Numbered from the stretch's first letter, positions 1 to 9,987 are shown. The stretch is DNA of 64,000 bases from Candidatus Competibacteraceae bacterium (GCA_014879445.1 JACSSC010000042.1:41218-105217); one strand, 5' to 3'. A program made the numbers and translations. The notes: generated by a model from the letters alone, not told the origin.

Positions 1-1935
1 ATGAAACAGGTATGATATTGTTGTTCGTGTGCCATAGTTGTCGCGTAATCCGGCATCCATCACTTCAAGAGATGGACGAGTGGGCAGAGATACCGTAGGT
101 AATATAAATGGGAATGTGGCATTCATTCGAATAGCGGATGTAAACCGTAAATTGGAAGCATGATTATCTTTAAACAACCTATTGAATTCAATATTCTCCA
201 ATATTGGATTGTTTGTATTCCCTGGTTCTGGTGCATTATAACTCATGAACGACATGGGGAGCGGAGAGATGAGCAGGCGCTTGCCATCGTTGATAATGGC
301 AGGTGAAAAGATCATGAGAGGTATCAAGGCATTTTCTTCATAAGCATAATAATCAGACATCCGTTTGTCCAGTACATAGTCAGTGTTTTCATTAAGTTGC
401 CTTTCAAATGCATATCCACGGTCTTTAGGATACCGATAGGTACCTTCGGTAAATGATTGAATTCGAATAAAAAAATCATTTAGAGCTATACTGGCAGCAA
501 TCGGATTCAGCAAATCAGTACTAATTTTATTCGCCAATGAATCGTCGTACATATCATCAATGATATGAAGTTGTTTCATCAAGTATAATTCTCTCAGATA
601 GCTTGCTCCAATCATTCCTCCCGATGAGCCCGTAATCATATAAGTATGTTTAAGGAGTTCGCCTTTCAGCGCTTTATCAGTTTGCTGAATGGAATAAAAT
701 GTCCATAGTGCCGATTTTAGTCCACCTCCACTGCAATTAATAAATACGATGGGGGGCTTTTTATATTTTCGAGTTGTTTGTGTTTTTTCTTTCCATTTGC
801 TTAGTATGTTTTTATGAAACAATTTATCTTTTTCAAATGGGTTTTCTTCCATTAGTTGTTTTTGTATCGTATCAGGATTGTAGATAACGGGATTGGCATA
901 GTTGATTCCATAGGCAAAGTTTGTAATGTTTAGAGCAGGGTATCTTGAGAAATAGTTTACGGTAAGGAAAGTTAGTATAAAAACCACAAGAGACCACCGG
1001 CGAAGGATAAAGTGCATGGCGCCGGCCAACATCAATAACATGGTAGAAAGTAGTAGAATGCTCGCTCCTGCAGGTATTTTAAACATTGGCACTTCGCGAA
1101 ACAGGCCCAAAATCAACAATGAAACAAAAACAAATATTTCGAAGATAGTTGCATTGATATGATTCTTTTGAAAAACTTTCATCAGTTTAGATCTCTCATA
1201 ATGGTCAGAACTCCTGCTTCGTCTAATCTTGAAAGGGTTGATGAGGTATGTTTCTACCGTCCATTCATCTGCATTACGTTCGCGTTGTTGGATATTGCGT
1301 AGATTGATTTTTTCAACCAAACCAATCCGTATGGGTTTAATTTTTCTTTTCTGAGAGCCATCGGCTTCGTGCATTTCGGGATGCATGCCAAATACAGTGA
1401 TATAATCGCGGTTGAAAGAGAGAAAATATCCTAGAGATATGAGCATGAACAAGGTCATTCCGCCTAAAAAGGAGCCCATGAAGAAGTAAATGGTTGTCCA
1501 TGGAACAAATTCGCTGAATCGTAAAAATAGAATGGTTTGATAAAGGTAAATGATCGTAAATACACCTGGAATGATGAAATTATTCAGTGTATATTTCATA
1601 AAAGGTCTTGATAATGTGGCCAAAAATGGAAAGCGATGGCTATTGATGATAAAGCTGGAAATATTGTATGCCATGATAAATCCACCCCATGCAAATCCTA
1701 TAATGGCATAACTCCATATACTGACATCTCCCAGATATTCTGGATATAAAAATAGATATGGCATGCCATAATCGGCTCCAATGCGTTGGGTAATATATCC
1801 GGCAATGAGTAGCCAAAATAGCAGCAGTCCTTGATTACGCTGTAAGTGAAGAAAAAATAGCTGAAAGGGAAAAAAATATATTATGCCCCTTAAAACAGGG
1901 TGCTTCATCCATTTTTTCCATTTCTTCACAACCAT
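1..1935 (-). CDS. Patatin-like phospholipase with N-terminal membrane domain (C-terminus beyond left edge)
   Basis: The minus-strand frame is open from an ATG at 1935 to base 1, so at least 645 residues are present and the C-terminus is missing. The first ~330 residues contain several hydrophobic segments that look like membrane helices. A patatin-type domain follows: a glycine-rich oxyanion loop (CSGGGLKSA, around residue 402), the nucleophile elbow GSSGG (around residue 437, fitting GxSxG), and a DAG motif (around residue 626) that would supply the aspartate of the Ser-Asp dyad. These motifs define patatin-like lipid acyl hydrolases; substrate and topology cannot be read from sequence. It ends a minus-strand pair with ftcD, 42 bases away, but a shared function is not implied. 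Confidence 0.82.
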   Translation of the reverse strand, partial: MVVKKWKKWMKHPVLRGIIYFFPFQLFFLHLQRNQGLLLFWLLIAGYITQRIGADYGMPYLFLYPEYLGDVSIWSYAIIGFAWGGFIMAYNISSFIINSHRFPFLATLSRPFMKYTLNNFIIPGVFTIIYLYQTILFLRFSEFVPWTTIYFFMGSFLGGMTLFMLISLGYFLSFNRDYITVFGMHPEMHEADGSQKRKIKPIRIGLVEKINLRNIQQRERNADEWTVETYLINPFKIRRSRSSDHYERSKLMKVFQKNHINATIFEIFVFVSLLILGLFREVPMFKIPAGASILLLSTMLLMLAGAMHFILRRWSLVVFILTFLTVNYFSRYPALNITNFAYGINYANPVIYNPDTIQKQLMEENPFEKDKLFHKNILSKWKEKTQTTRKYKKPPIVFINCSGGGLKSALWTFYSIQQTDKALKGELLKHTYMITGSSGGMIGASYLRELYLMKQLHIIDDMYDDSLANKISTDLLNPIAASIALNDFFIRIQSFTEGTYRYPKDRGYAFERQLNENTDYVLDKRMSDYYAYEENALIPLMIFSPAIINDGKRLLISPLPMSFMSYNAPEPGNTNNPILENIEFNRLFKDNHASNLRFTSAIRMNATFPFILPTVSLPTRPSLEVMDAGLRDNYGTRTTISYLFH

Positions 1936-1977
1936 TTAATTTGTGCTGTGAAAGATAAAAAAGAAATTTGAGAATTC

Positions 1978-3657
1978 CTAAGATAAAATTTTTGATTCAG
2001 CTAATGCTAACAGTTCATGGGTTTGAATATCCATTTTCGTTACCAACAGTTTGGCCTTATCCAGTATTTGATTAACATAATCTTTATCGTGTAAAGAGCC
2101 GGCATTGATTTTGACATTTAGATAAGCTCCTCGCATGGCGGCCTGTAAACACAAAACTCCTACAGCACCATCTGATACCGAACTTGGTAATCCTTTTTGT
2201 ATCATTGCCTCGGCAATGGGTAAGGCCTCATACACGGTTTGCATGACCTGAAATGGAATCTCAGTAGCATATTTTGTGGCATGTTGAATGGCCTGTTTGC
2301 GAAACTCTTTTTCTTCTGCGGTTTCGTTTGGCATACGAAAGGCCTCAAGGATCTGATTAAAAGCGTTCGTATCTTCATCAACCAAATACAAGAGTTGAGA
2401 TTTTAATGCTTGTCCTTTTGTAGCCCATCTGGAGAAATATTCCCATTGATCATCCCAGCCACGCTTATGCGAAGATAAATTGGCAACCATAGTTGCCAGC
2501 GATACGCCTAATGCCCCTACAACAGCAGACACAGAACCTCCGCCTGGTGCAGGAGATTCGGCAGATGTGAGGTTACAAAACGCTTCAACAGATAAAGTTA
2601 TCAGATTTGATCCATCCCCTTCATCCAACATATATTCAATGATTTTCTTCTTTGGGTCAAATGGTTTTAAATCATCCAGCCCTAACGATCTGACTGCAAT
2701 TTTAATAAGTTCGGCATCAGAAACGCCAATTGAACGCTGTTGCTTTTCCAAAAAATATCTTCCCGCATCCAGCATACATTGCAATGGTACTAAGCCCACT
2801 AGTTCGGAACCTGTTACACGAATTCCTCGTATTCGCGCTTTTTCACAAACCTCGTCAAATGCTTGATGCACGGATGTTACAGTAATATCTGTTAAATTCA
2901 TGGATATCTGTGCAATGCCATATTCTTCGATATACCAACCTATAGCTTTAACGGCTTTTAGTGTACCCGGAATCCGTATGGGGTTATTATCCTCATCGAG
3001 GATGGTTTTTCCCTTCTCGTCTGTTTTTACTCGTCCGGCTTCTCTTACATCAAAAGCTATGGCATTGGCTCTACGGGTGCTGGTTGTATTGAGATTGATA
3101 TTGTAAGCTATCAAAAAATTCCGTGCACCAATGGCTATTGCACCAAAACGTGGATTAAAATCAGTAGGCCCAAAATCAGGTTTCCATTCAGGAGTGATTA
3201 TTTTTTTTTCTAAACCCTCGTATTCTCCGGATCTTACATCTGCTAAATTTTTTCGTGACGGAGAACTGGCAGCCATTTCGTAATAATAGCCACTAATACC
3301 CAATTCTTCTCCTACTCTTTTCCCCAATTTATGCGCCCATTGCACCACTTCTTCCATGCTGATATTGCGAATTGGAATGAGCGGACAAACATCTGTAGCG
3401 CCCATGCGCGGATGCTCACCTTTGTGTTTGCGCATATCAATTAGTTCAGAAGCCGTTTGTATGGCTCTGAATGCTGCTTCTATAACGGGTTCTGGCTCTC
3501 CAACAAATGTAAATACAGTACGGTTCGTTGCTCGCCCTGGATCAATGTCTAAAAGTTTTACGCCTTCTACCGAACGAATGGCGTCTGAAATCTTTTCTAA
3601 TATCTGTTGATCTCTTCCCTCTGAAAAGTTTGGAACGCACTCGATAAGCTGTTTCAT
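1978..3657 (-). CDS. ftcD: Bifunctional glutamate formimidoyltransferase / formimidotetrahydrofolate cyclodeaminase
   Basis: This enzyme moves the formimino group from formiminoglutamate (a histidine breakdown product) to tetrahydrofolate, then deaminates it to methenyl-THF. The start is placed at the ATG at 3657, because family members begin MKQLIECVPNFSEG; an in-frame start 7 codons upstream is unlikely. From this start (559 residues) the histidine of GEHPRMGATDV is residue 82, the number of the catalytic His in the pig enzyme. The N-terminal transferase domain covers about residues 1-325. The C-terminal cyclodeaminase domain begins near residue 345 and carries the APGGGSVSA loop. No hutH, hutU or hutI lies nearby, so the pathway context is not visible here. 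Confidence 0.95.
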   Translation of the reverse strand: MKQLIECVPNFSEGRDQQILEKISDAIRSVEGVKLLDIDPGRATNRTVFTFVGEPEPVIEAAFRAIQTASELIDMRKHKGEHPRMGATDVCPLIPIRNISMEEVVQWAHKLGKRVGEELGISGYYYEMAASSPSRKNLADVRSGEYEGLEKKIITPEWKPDFGPTDFNPRFGAIAIGARNFLIAYNINLNTTSTRRANAIAFDVREAGRVKTDEKGKTILDEDNNPIRIPGTLKAVKAIGWYIEEYGIAQISMNLTDITVTSVHQAFDEVCEKARIRGIRVTGSELVGLVPLQCMLDAGRYFLEKQQRSIGVSDAELIKIAVRSLGLDDLKPFDPKKKIIEYMLDEGDGSNLITLSVEAFCNLTSAESPAPGGGSVSAVVGALGVSLATMVANLSSHKRGWDDQWEYFSRWATKGQALKSQLLYLVDEDTNAFNQILEAFRMPNETAEEKEFRKQAIQHATKYATEIPFQVMQTVYEALPIAEAMIQKGLPSSVSDGAVGVLCLQAAMRGAYLNVKINAGSLHDKDYVNQILDKAKLLVTKMDIQTHELLALAESKILS

Positions 3658-3675
3658 GCAAAAATGAATTTGTAA

Positions 3676-3683
3676 CAAAAGTA
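3676..3683 (-). promoter_or_regulatory. Candidate -7 box upstream of ftcD
   Basis: Reads TACTTTTG on the minus strand, matching the Bacteroidota -7 consensus TAnnTTTG, and ends 18 bases before the ftcD ATG. No clear -33 TTTG is seen at the expected distance, so support rests on one box. Confidence 0.35.
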
Positions 3684-3720
3684 AATTTATTTATCTTCAT
3701 ACTTGTTATTAAATAATACT

Positions 3721-5538
3721 ATGCGAAAAATTTACTTAACATTCATCCTTGCCGGTTGGCTTTTACAGGGCTTTTATGCACAACAGGAAATTATTTTACC
3801 CAAAGGTTTTGCACCGGGCGAAGAGTTGTTGATGGATGATTATTTGCAACAAGCTCAGCAATCTTATGGCCGTTCAAGTATTACCACTCCTCCTGGATTG
3901 CCTGTTCGAACAGCTGCTCAATGGGAAGAAGCTCAGGCGTTGGTTATTACCTGGACCAGCTATCCGGCCATTCTTCGCGAAATAGTTAGAGCAGCTCAAA
4001 CTGAATGTAAGGTAATAATTCATTGTTCTGATTCAAATGCAGTAAAATCCAATCTATCCAATTATGGCATCCCTCACTTCAACTTGATGTTTTTGCAAGT
4101 GCCTTATAATTCAATTTGGATACGCGATTATGCTGCTAATACATGCTATTTGAATGATGTTGATTCATTGGTTTTAGTTGACTGGATGTATAATCGGCCT
4201 CGTCCGCTTGACGACCAAATTCCTGCGGCATATTCTAATCTGTTGGGTATTCCTCTTTTCGAAACTAATACTTATCCCAATAATTTGATGAACACAGGTG
4301 GTAATTGGATGAGTGATGGCATGGGTACTGCATTTGCTTCTAAACTCATCATTGATGAGAATGATGGAAATGGGCCATACAGCTTGTCATATCCTAATCA
4401 TAGTGAGTCGGAAATAAATCAGATTATACAGGCATTTCATGGAGTAACGCGCTACATCAAAATGGATGTTTTACCATATGATGGCATTCATCATATTGAT
4501 ATGCACATGAAATTATTAGATGAAGAAACAATCCTTGTGGGTCAATTCCCGGATGGCATTTCTGATGGGCCTCAGATTGAAGCAAATATTCAATATGTAT
4601 TAAGCAATTTTCAAACTTCCTTCGGAACACCATATAAGATTGTTCGTGTGCCCATGCCTCCAAGCACAGGTGGAAGTTATCCGGGAGCGCCATTTGGTGA
4701 TGCTTATTATCGCAATTATTCCAATTTCGTGATTGTAAACAAAACGGTGATTATGCCCGTTTATAGAGAGCAGTACGACACGACAGCCATTCGTGTTATT
4801 CGAGAAAACATGCCCGGATACCGTATTGTAACAATTGATGCAGATAATTCTAATGCCAATGCCGATTTGAATCAGAATATTATTTCTCAAGGTGGGGTAA
4901 TTCATTGTATTACTCATTTGGTAGGTGTAAAAGAACCCTTACGAATTGTTCATAACGACTTAGATGATACCTGGGACGATTCCAATCCTTATTCTGTTGA
5001 TGCTATTATTCAGCACAAATCAGGTGTAGTATCAGCTGAAGTATTTTGGAGAACTGATACCACTCAGCCCTATATTTCTGTATCTATGTCGTTAACAAAT
5101 GCCACTACTGATACCTGGACTGGATACATTCCGGCACAGCCTGCCGGGAGTCAAATATATTATTACATTCATGCAACGGCAACAAATGGCAAGCAACAGG
5201 TAAGGCCCATGCCCGCGCCTGAGGGATATTGGAGGTTTAATGTGCTTGGAAGCGCAAGTATTAATGAAGATTTGTTGTCATCAGTTTTTAACAAGCCACT
5301 TTATCCTAATCCTTCAAAAGGAATCACTTGTGTTCCTGTGAATCAGTTTCAGCAAGATGAGGTTCACGTTTTTGTAAGCGATATTCACGGTCGATATATT
5401 GAAACGATATTTATGGGAACGGTTGCTTCAGGAGAGCATAATTTCTTTATAAATACTTTACATTATAAGCCCGGTATTTACAAGATAACTTATCAAAGCA
5501 ACAAACATGTTGCGACACAAAAGCTGATAATCAGATAA
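3721..5538 (+). CDS. Secreted peptidylarginine/agmatine deiminase-family protein with T9SS sorting domain
   Basis: The start is the ATG at 3721 (605 residues), followed directly by a signal peptide ending near FYAQ. The catalytic domain of the guanidino-group-modifying superfamily covers about residues 55-405. Key residues align with Porphyromonas PPAD: Asp136 (IWIRDYA), His258 and Asp260 (HHIDMH), an Asn in the NFVIVN segment, and Cys396 (VIHCIT). An Ig-like domain follows (about 410-515). The last ~80 residues form a type A T9SS sorting domain (LYPNPSKG to KLIIR), so the protein is predicted to be carried to the surface or outside. The family hydrolyses peptidyl-arginine, arginine or agmatine to citrulline-type products; which one applies here is open. 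Confidence 0.88.
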   Translation: MRKIYLTFILAGWLLQGFYAQQEIILPKGFAPGEELLMDDYLQQAQQSYGRSSITTPPGLPVRTAAQWEEAQALVITWTSYPAILREIVRAAQTECKVIIHCSDSNAVKSNLSNYGIPHFNLMFLQVPYNSIWIRDYAANTCYLNDVDSLVLVDWMYNRPRPLDDQIPAAYSNLLGIPLFETNTYPNNLMNTGGNWMSDGMGTAFASKLIIDENDGNGPYSLSYPNHSESEINQIIQAFHGVTRYIKMDVLPYDGIHHIDMHMKLLDEETILVGQFPDGISDGPQIEANIQYVLSNFQTSFGTPYKIVRVPMPPSTGGSYPGAPFGDAYYRNYSNFVIVNKTVIMPVYREQYDTTAIRVIRENMPGYRIVTIDADNSNANADLNQNIISQGGVIHCITHLVGVKEPLRIVHNDLDDTWDDSNPYSVDAIIQHKSGVVSAEVFWRTDTTQPYISVSMSLTNATTDTWTGYIPAQPAGSQIYYYIHATATNGKQQVRPMPAPEGYWRFNVLGSASINEDLLSSVFNKPLYPNPSKGITCVPVNQFQQDEVHVFVSDIHGRYIETIFMGTVASGEHNFFINTLHYKPGIYKITYQSNKHVATQKLIIR

Positions 5539-5588
5539 ATGAAGAGTCGTAGTTTGATTTGATTCGGCCTATCTCATTTAATGATAGA

Positions 5589-6605
5589 TTAAGAAGGTGA
5601 CATCATTTTCAGGAGTGCTTCCATTTGAATGATATAATCACGTTTGTCGAAGCGAGGGGCAAAAATAAATCCATCGAGCATAATGATGCGATTATTGGGC
5701 TCATCAAGTGTGATGTAATTGATGAAAGGCCCACCCATAAAATAATTTTCCATTCGCCAGAGTCCACGTGTTTCTAGAGCATATTTGTTTTGAATGGCTG
5801 TTGATGCTGAGTCGGGTGAATAGAGTTGCTCGATAATCATGTATGAATTTTCGGCGCTTCCTTCCACATAGCGTTGTGTAAGCGAATCGCGAAGATGGTT
5901 TACAAAACGAGTAGTAAAAGTGGATGGGTCGGTATATGGGAATGAATAAATCATGATGCCCCGTGTAATTTGGTGTTGTAGCCCACCAATTTTTTTCATG
6001 GCATCGTGAGATAAATAAACGAAGTTGGAATCTTCACGACTTACATAAAACCCGTCAGGAATAGGCAGTGAAATATTCATTTTTTCTCGAACATGTTTAC
6101 TGAGTTCGACAGAAGAAGTTTGTTTGAATTTTTTTTGATATCGTTCCAAATCTTTTTGTCGAAAGAGTTCAATGATACGCTGTCTTTTTTGTCGAAAGGC
6201 ATCAAAGAATTCATCCGGATTATGGCAAGTAAGTTTGATGGCGAGTTGGTCTTTTGCCCAGTTGTCGTATCCAATTTCGAGCAAGGGGTCATTAATGGGA
6301 CGGGTAGGATCAATATGTATAATTAGGATGTTTTTGTTGGTTTTGAATGACCTTGTAAAATTTTTTGGGAATATCTTATACAGTCGAAATAGCGGCTCTG
6401 ATTGTGGCAAAGCTGGATAATCTTGCAATAAGTATTGGCGAAGTGTATCACCTATTGAGTGATGCCAATATTTTTCATCAACGATAAGTAATAACTCTCC
6501 CTCTTTGCCTGTCGAACTTGGTAAGATTCCCTTGTCGCCGTTGCAGGCAATTAGATTCAGCATGATGAATGCTGCCAAAGCAAATGCAAAGCGTTTGTTT
6601 TTCAT
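5589..6605 (-). CDS. DUF4837 family lipoprotein
   Basis: 338 residues from the ATG at 6605; a TTG one codon earlier is less likely. A lipoprotein signal ends LNLIAC, so the mature protein should be lipid-anchored. The mature N-terminus (ILPSSTGKEGELLLIVD) and later segments match the Bacteroidota family DUF4837, which has no established function. The start overlaps the stop of the lytic transglycosylase gene by one base (TGATG), indicating translational coupling and a probable joint envelope role. The 3' end converges with the deiminase-family gene across 50 bases without an obvious terminator. Confidence 0.85.
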   Translation of the reverse strand: MKNKRFAFALAAFIMLNLIACNGDKGILPSSTGKEGELLLIVDEKYWHHSIGDTLRQYLLQDYPALPQSEPLFRLYKIFPKNFTRSFKTNKNILIIHIDPTRPINDPLLEIGYDNWAKDQLAIKLTCHNPDEFFDAFRQKRQRIIELFRQKDLERYQKKFKQTSSVELSKHVREKMNISLPIPDGFYVSREDSNFVYLSHDAMKKIGGLQHQITRGIMIYSFPYTDPSTFTTRFVNHLRDSLTQRYVEGSAENSYMIIEQLYSPDSASTAIQNKYALETRGLWRMENYFMGGPFINYITLDEPNNRIIMLDGFIFAPRFDKRDYIIQMEALLKMMSPS

Positions 6606-8167
6606 CAACTTTTTGAAACAATAATTTTCATACCAACCTGAATGGTTTTACCATCATAAAGATTATTCCATTTGCGAAGATTTTCAACGCTTGTATTATA
6701 TTTTTGTGAAATAGACCAAAGGGTGTCGCCGCTTTTCACAGTATAGTATTGGGTTTCGATACCGGCTTGTGTAATGGGCTCTGATGTACCGGTGCCTTGT
6801 ATGATTTTGATTTTTTGACCAACATACACTACTTCTGAACTAAGATGATTCCAATCTTTGATTTGTTGCACTGTAACATTGTATTTACGGGCTATAGTTG
6901 ACAACCATTCGCCTTTTAAAACGGTGTGATATATCTCTTTAGTATTGGTTGCCAGAGGAGGTGTAATAGATTTTTGTGTTGTATCTACAACAGGTATTTG
7001 AATTCGCTCTTCGGCCAATAGATACTGGTAGATATTTTTTTCGTTAGCAATGAAATCTCCAATGAGTGTTTTAGGAAGAAAAAGTGGATATCCATTTTCG
7101 CTTTCGGGTATTGCATCTTTAATATAAGCCGGATTTAAGATTCGAAGTTCTTCAACTGGAATTTTTAAGTATTCGGATATTTGTTTAAATGTTACGTGTC
7201 GTTTGATATAAATGCTGTCGAGTTCGTAATGAAAATAACGAGGTTTCACAGGATAAATGTTATGTTCTTTGTGATAAGCCATAATATAATTAACGGCTAT
7301 AAATGCGGGTACATAACCTCCGGTTTCTTTGGGTAAAAATTCGCGAAGCTCCCAGTACGATTTTTGCCCACCTGCACGTCGTATGGCTTTGTTAACATTC
7401 CCAGGCCCTGCATTATATGAGGCAAGAGCCAATTGCCAGTCGTTGTTATAATATTTGTATAGATATTTAAGATATCGCGCTGCTGTTTCGGTTGATTTGA
7501 CAGGGTCACATCGCTCGTCAATGTATGAGTTGATTTGCAAGCCGTACATCTTTCCTGTGCCATACATAAATTGCCATAATCCCATTGCACCGGCTTTGCT
7601 TTTGGCAGTTGGATTTAAAGCCGATTCTACTATAGCCAGATATTTTAATTCGAGGGGCATATTGTGTCGCGACAGCACCTCTTCAAACAATGGGAAATAC
7701 AACTCGGCTAACCCAAGCATGCGTGCAGCCGTACCTCTACGCTTAACTGCATACAGCTCGATATACTTGCGTACATCATCGTTGTAATCGAGAGAAAATG
7801 GCGACATCCTATCAAGTTTTTGTAAGCGTTGACGATAAATCTCATCAGAAAAAACGGGTACAGAATCTTTAGGATAGTTATAGATGTTCAGCTTATTAAC
7901 ATCGGAAGTGAAGGTATGTCTTTTGAAAAAATTTACCACATCCAAGCTATCCATCTGTGCCAAAATGGGATCGTCTTTCTGAAATTTAAATCGATCTGTA
8001 TCGTTAGGTGATGGCAAAACATCAGAGGCATATTCGATTTGAGAAATTAGTAATAAAAGTAAAATTATCGGAAAGTGTGGCCGGCAAAGTAGAAGCCGTG
8101 TAAATGGGTAGTTGAAGGGGGCGTGTGTCAATAATACCTTCATGATATATTTTGTTTTCGTGTTCAT
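6605..8167 (-). CDS. mltD: Membrane-associated lytic murein transglycosylase, MltD-like, with two LysM domains
   Basis: 520 residues. A hydrophobic export segment lies at about residues 30-48. The SLT transglycosylase domain (about 150-290) has the catalytic glutamate in AIVESAL and the GAMGLWQFM and ASYNAGPGNV motifs of family 1 enzymes. Two C-terminal LysM modules (about 413-460 and 473-520) would bind peptidoglycan. The domain order is that of MltD, which cleaves glycan strands to 1,6-anhydro-muropeptides. The ATG at 8167 gives a rather long pre-signal stretch; the internal ATG at 8143 is an alternative. It is followed with one-base overlap by the DUF4837 gene and preceded by gatA after 146 bases with nothing recognisable. 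Confidence 0.9.
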   Translation of the reverse strand: MNTKTKYIMKVLLTHAPFNYPFTRLLLCRPHFPIILLLLLISQIEYASDVLPSPNDTDRFKFQKDDPILAQMDSLDVVNFFKRHTFTSDVNKLNIYNYPKDSVPVFSDEIYRQRLQKLDRMSPFSLDYNDDVRKYIELYAVKRRGTAARMLGLAELYFPLFEEVLSRHNMPLELKYLAIVESALNPTAKSKAGAMGLWQFMYGTGKMYGLQINSYIDERCDPVKSTETAARYLKYLYKYYNNDWQLALASYNAGPGNVNKAIRRAGGQKSYWELREFLPKETGGYVPAFIAVNYIMAYHKEHNIYPVKPRYFHYELDSIYIKRHVTFKQISEYLKIPVEELRILNPAYIKDAIPESENGYPLFLPKTLIGDFIANEKNIYQYLLAEERIQIPVVDTTQKSITPPLATNTKEIYHTVLKGEWLSTIARKYNVTVQQIKDWNHLSSEVVYVGQKIKIIQGTGTSEPITQAGIETQYYTVKSGDTLWSISQKYNTSVENLRKWNNLYDGKTIQVGMKIIVSKS

Positions 8168-8313
8168 GTTTTTTAATCAGGTTGGATTGTGTATCCTGGT
8201 TGATGTTAAGCCAAATAATAGGCCTCTAAAATAATCGTGAAGATAGAGAAAAAAGCGGTATAAAAGCAGATGTTATAACGAAGTCAGTGTTAAAAACGTA
8301 TAGAAGGTTTGTT

Positions 8314-9741
8314 TTAAACATTGAAAGATTCGAGCAAGGATGCTGCTTGCAGGAGGGAAGCTTCGGTAAAATCGTTCGACATTACTTGTATGCCGATAGG
8401 AAGGTTTTGCGTATCCATACCGTAAGGAACTGATATGGCAGGCACACCGGCCAAGTTGGCTTGCACAGTGAAGATATCTTCGAGGTACATACGAACAGGG
8501 TCGTCGGAGCGTTGGCCAAAGCGAAATGCCGTACCGGGCGTAGTGGGTTGTAGTATGAAATCAACTTGTTGAAAAATGTCGAGTGTGGCATTGCGAATAA
8601 GGCGACGAACACGTTGGGCTTTGGTGTAGTATGCATCATAATATCCCGAACTGAGTACAAAGGTGCCTAGCATAATTCTACGTTTCACCTCTTTACCAAA
8701 TCCTTCGCTGCGGCTTTTTTTATAAACTTCATCTAGGGTTTGTGCATGTGGGCTGCGGTAGCCGTAATGGATTCCGTCGTAACGTGATAGGTTGGATGAT
8801 GCTTCGGCAGTAGAAAGTATGTAGTAAGTAGGAACGAGATAATCAAGATAAGGGAATGATACCGTTTGAACGGTATGCCCTTGAGATTTGAGATGTTCAA
8901 TGACATCATCGAGTGCTTTTTTTACATCGGGTTGAAGGTTGGGATTATTCAGCACGTCAAGAGGAACACCAAATTTCGAATGTGGCAAGGGTTGTGAGGC
9001 AAGTGTGGATGAGGGAACAGGGCGAGAAGATGATGTGGCGTCCTTTGCATCTTTTCCTGCCATGATTTCGAGTAAGAGGGCTGCGTCTTCAACGGTATGT
9101 GTAAGAGGGCCGATTTGGTCGAAGGATGAACCATAAGCCAGTAGTCCATATCGCGATATGCGACCATAAGTTGGTTTGAGTCCCACCACTCCACAAAATG
9201 CAGCAGGTTGACGAATAGAGCCACCTGTGTCGGAGCCCAGCGCAGCAAGGCAGAGGTTGGCAGCTACTGCCGCTGCTGAGCCACCAGAAGATCCACCGGG
9301 CACACAGCGTTCGTCAATAGGATTGAGTGTAGGGCCGAGTGAAGAATTTTCGTTTGAGCTGCCCATTGCAAATTCGTCGCAGTTGAGGCGACCGACTATA
9401 ATGGCATCTTCTGCCAGCAATCGCTCGATGGCTGTGGCATGATATATTGATTGATAACCCTGCAAAATGCGCGACGAAGCTGTTACAGCTTTGTTTTTGA
9501 TAGAAATGTTGTCTTTGATGCCGATAACCATGCCGGCAAGGCGGCCTGTATTCTCTCCGTTGTGTATGCGCCGGTCCAATTGGCGTGCCTGTTCTATGGC
9601 ATCATGTTCAAATACTTCAAGAAATGCATGCAAATGAGCTTGAGATTGAATACGTAGCAGATAGTCGGCAACCAACTGCTCCATAGTGATATTGCCCGCA
9701 AACAAATCGTTGCGAACCTGTTGCAAACAACGGTATTGCAT
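8314..9741 (-). CDS. gatA: Aspartyl/glutamyl-tRNA amidotransferase subunit A
   Basis: 475 residues, the usual GatA length. It provides the amidase that releases ammonia from glutamine for transamidation of Glu-tRNA(Gln) or Asp-tRNA(Asn) within GatCAB. The Ser-cisSer-Lys triad is complete: Lys76 (GIKDNIS), Ser151 (GGSSGGSAA) and Ser175 (DTGGSIRQPA), with the same spacing as the characterised Staphylococcus enzyme. gatB and gatC are not in the window. It lies 19 bases downstream of tatA and is probably co-transcribed with it. Confidence 0.96.
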   Translation of the reverse strand: MQYRCLQQVRNDLFAGNITMEQLVADYLLRIQSQAHLHAFLEVFEHDAIEQARQLDRRIHNGENTGRLAGMVIGIKDNISIKNKAVTASSRILQGYQSIYHATAIERLLAEDAIIVGRLNCDEFAMGSSNENSSLGPTLNPIDERCVPGGSSGGSAAAVAANLCLAALGSDTGGSIRQPAAFCGVVGLKPTYGRISRYGLLAYGSSFDQIGPLTHTVEDAALLLEIMAGKDAKDATSSSRPVPSSTLASQPLPHSKFGVPLDVLNNPNLQPDVKKALDDVIEHLKSQGHTVQTVSFPYLDYLVPTYYILSTAEASSNLSRYDGIHYGYRSPHAQTLDEVYKKSRSEGFGKEVKRRIMLGTFVLSSGYYDAYYTKAQRVRRLIRNATLDIFQQVDFILQPTTPGTAFRFGQRSDDPVRMYLEDIFTVQANLAGVPAISVPYGMDTQNLPIGIQVMSNDFTEASLLQAASLLESFNV

Positions 9742-9760
9742 GATGAATTGCGGAAAAAAA

Positions 9761-9967
9761 TTATTCCTTGATTTGCTTTTCCCCTTTTTCTTTAGCTTCT
9801 TCTTCGCCTTTGATGCCGTCTTTAAATTCTTTCACACCACGGCCTAATCCCTTCATCAGTTCAGGAATTTTGCGTCCGCCAAATAACAAAAGGACTACTG
9901 CAATAACCAGTACCACTTGCCATGGGCCAAACTGACCCATCAAAAATGAAATTAACATATTATGCAT
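9761..9967 (-). CDS. tatA: Twin-arginine translocase subunit TatA/TatE
   Basis: 68 residues: one short N-terminal transmembrane helix, a hinge at [14 protein letters not shown], then an amphipathic helix and a highly charged Lys/Glu tail. This is the standard TatA layout, the pore-forming part of the Tat pathway for folded proteins. tatC is not in the window. It is the first gene of the tatA-gatA unit, with a -7 box 12 bases upstream of the ATG. Confidence 0.93.
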   Translation of the reverse strand: MHNMLISFLMGQFGPWQVVLVIAVVLLLFGGRKIPELMKGLGRGVKEFKDGIKGEEEAKEKGEKQIKE

Positions 9968-9979
9968 TTAAATTTTGAA

Positions 9980-9987
9980 CAAAGGTA
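9980..9987 (-). promoter_or_regulatory. Candidate -7 box upstream of tatA
   Basis: TACCTTTG on the minus strand (consensus TAnnTTTG), 12 bases before the tatA start, which implies a leader of only a few bases. No convincing -33 box. Confidence 0.4.
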
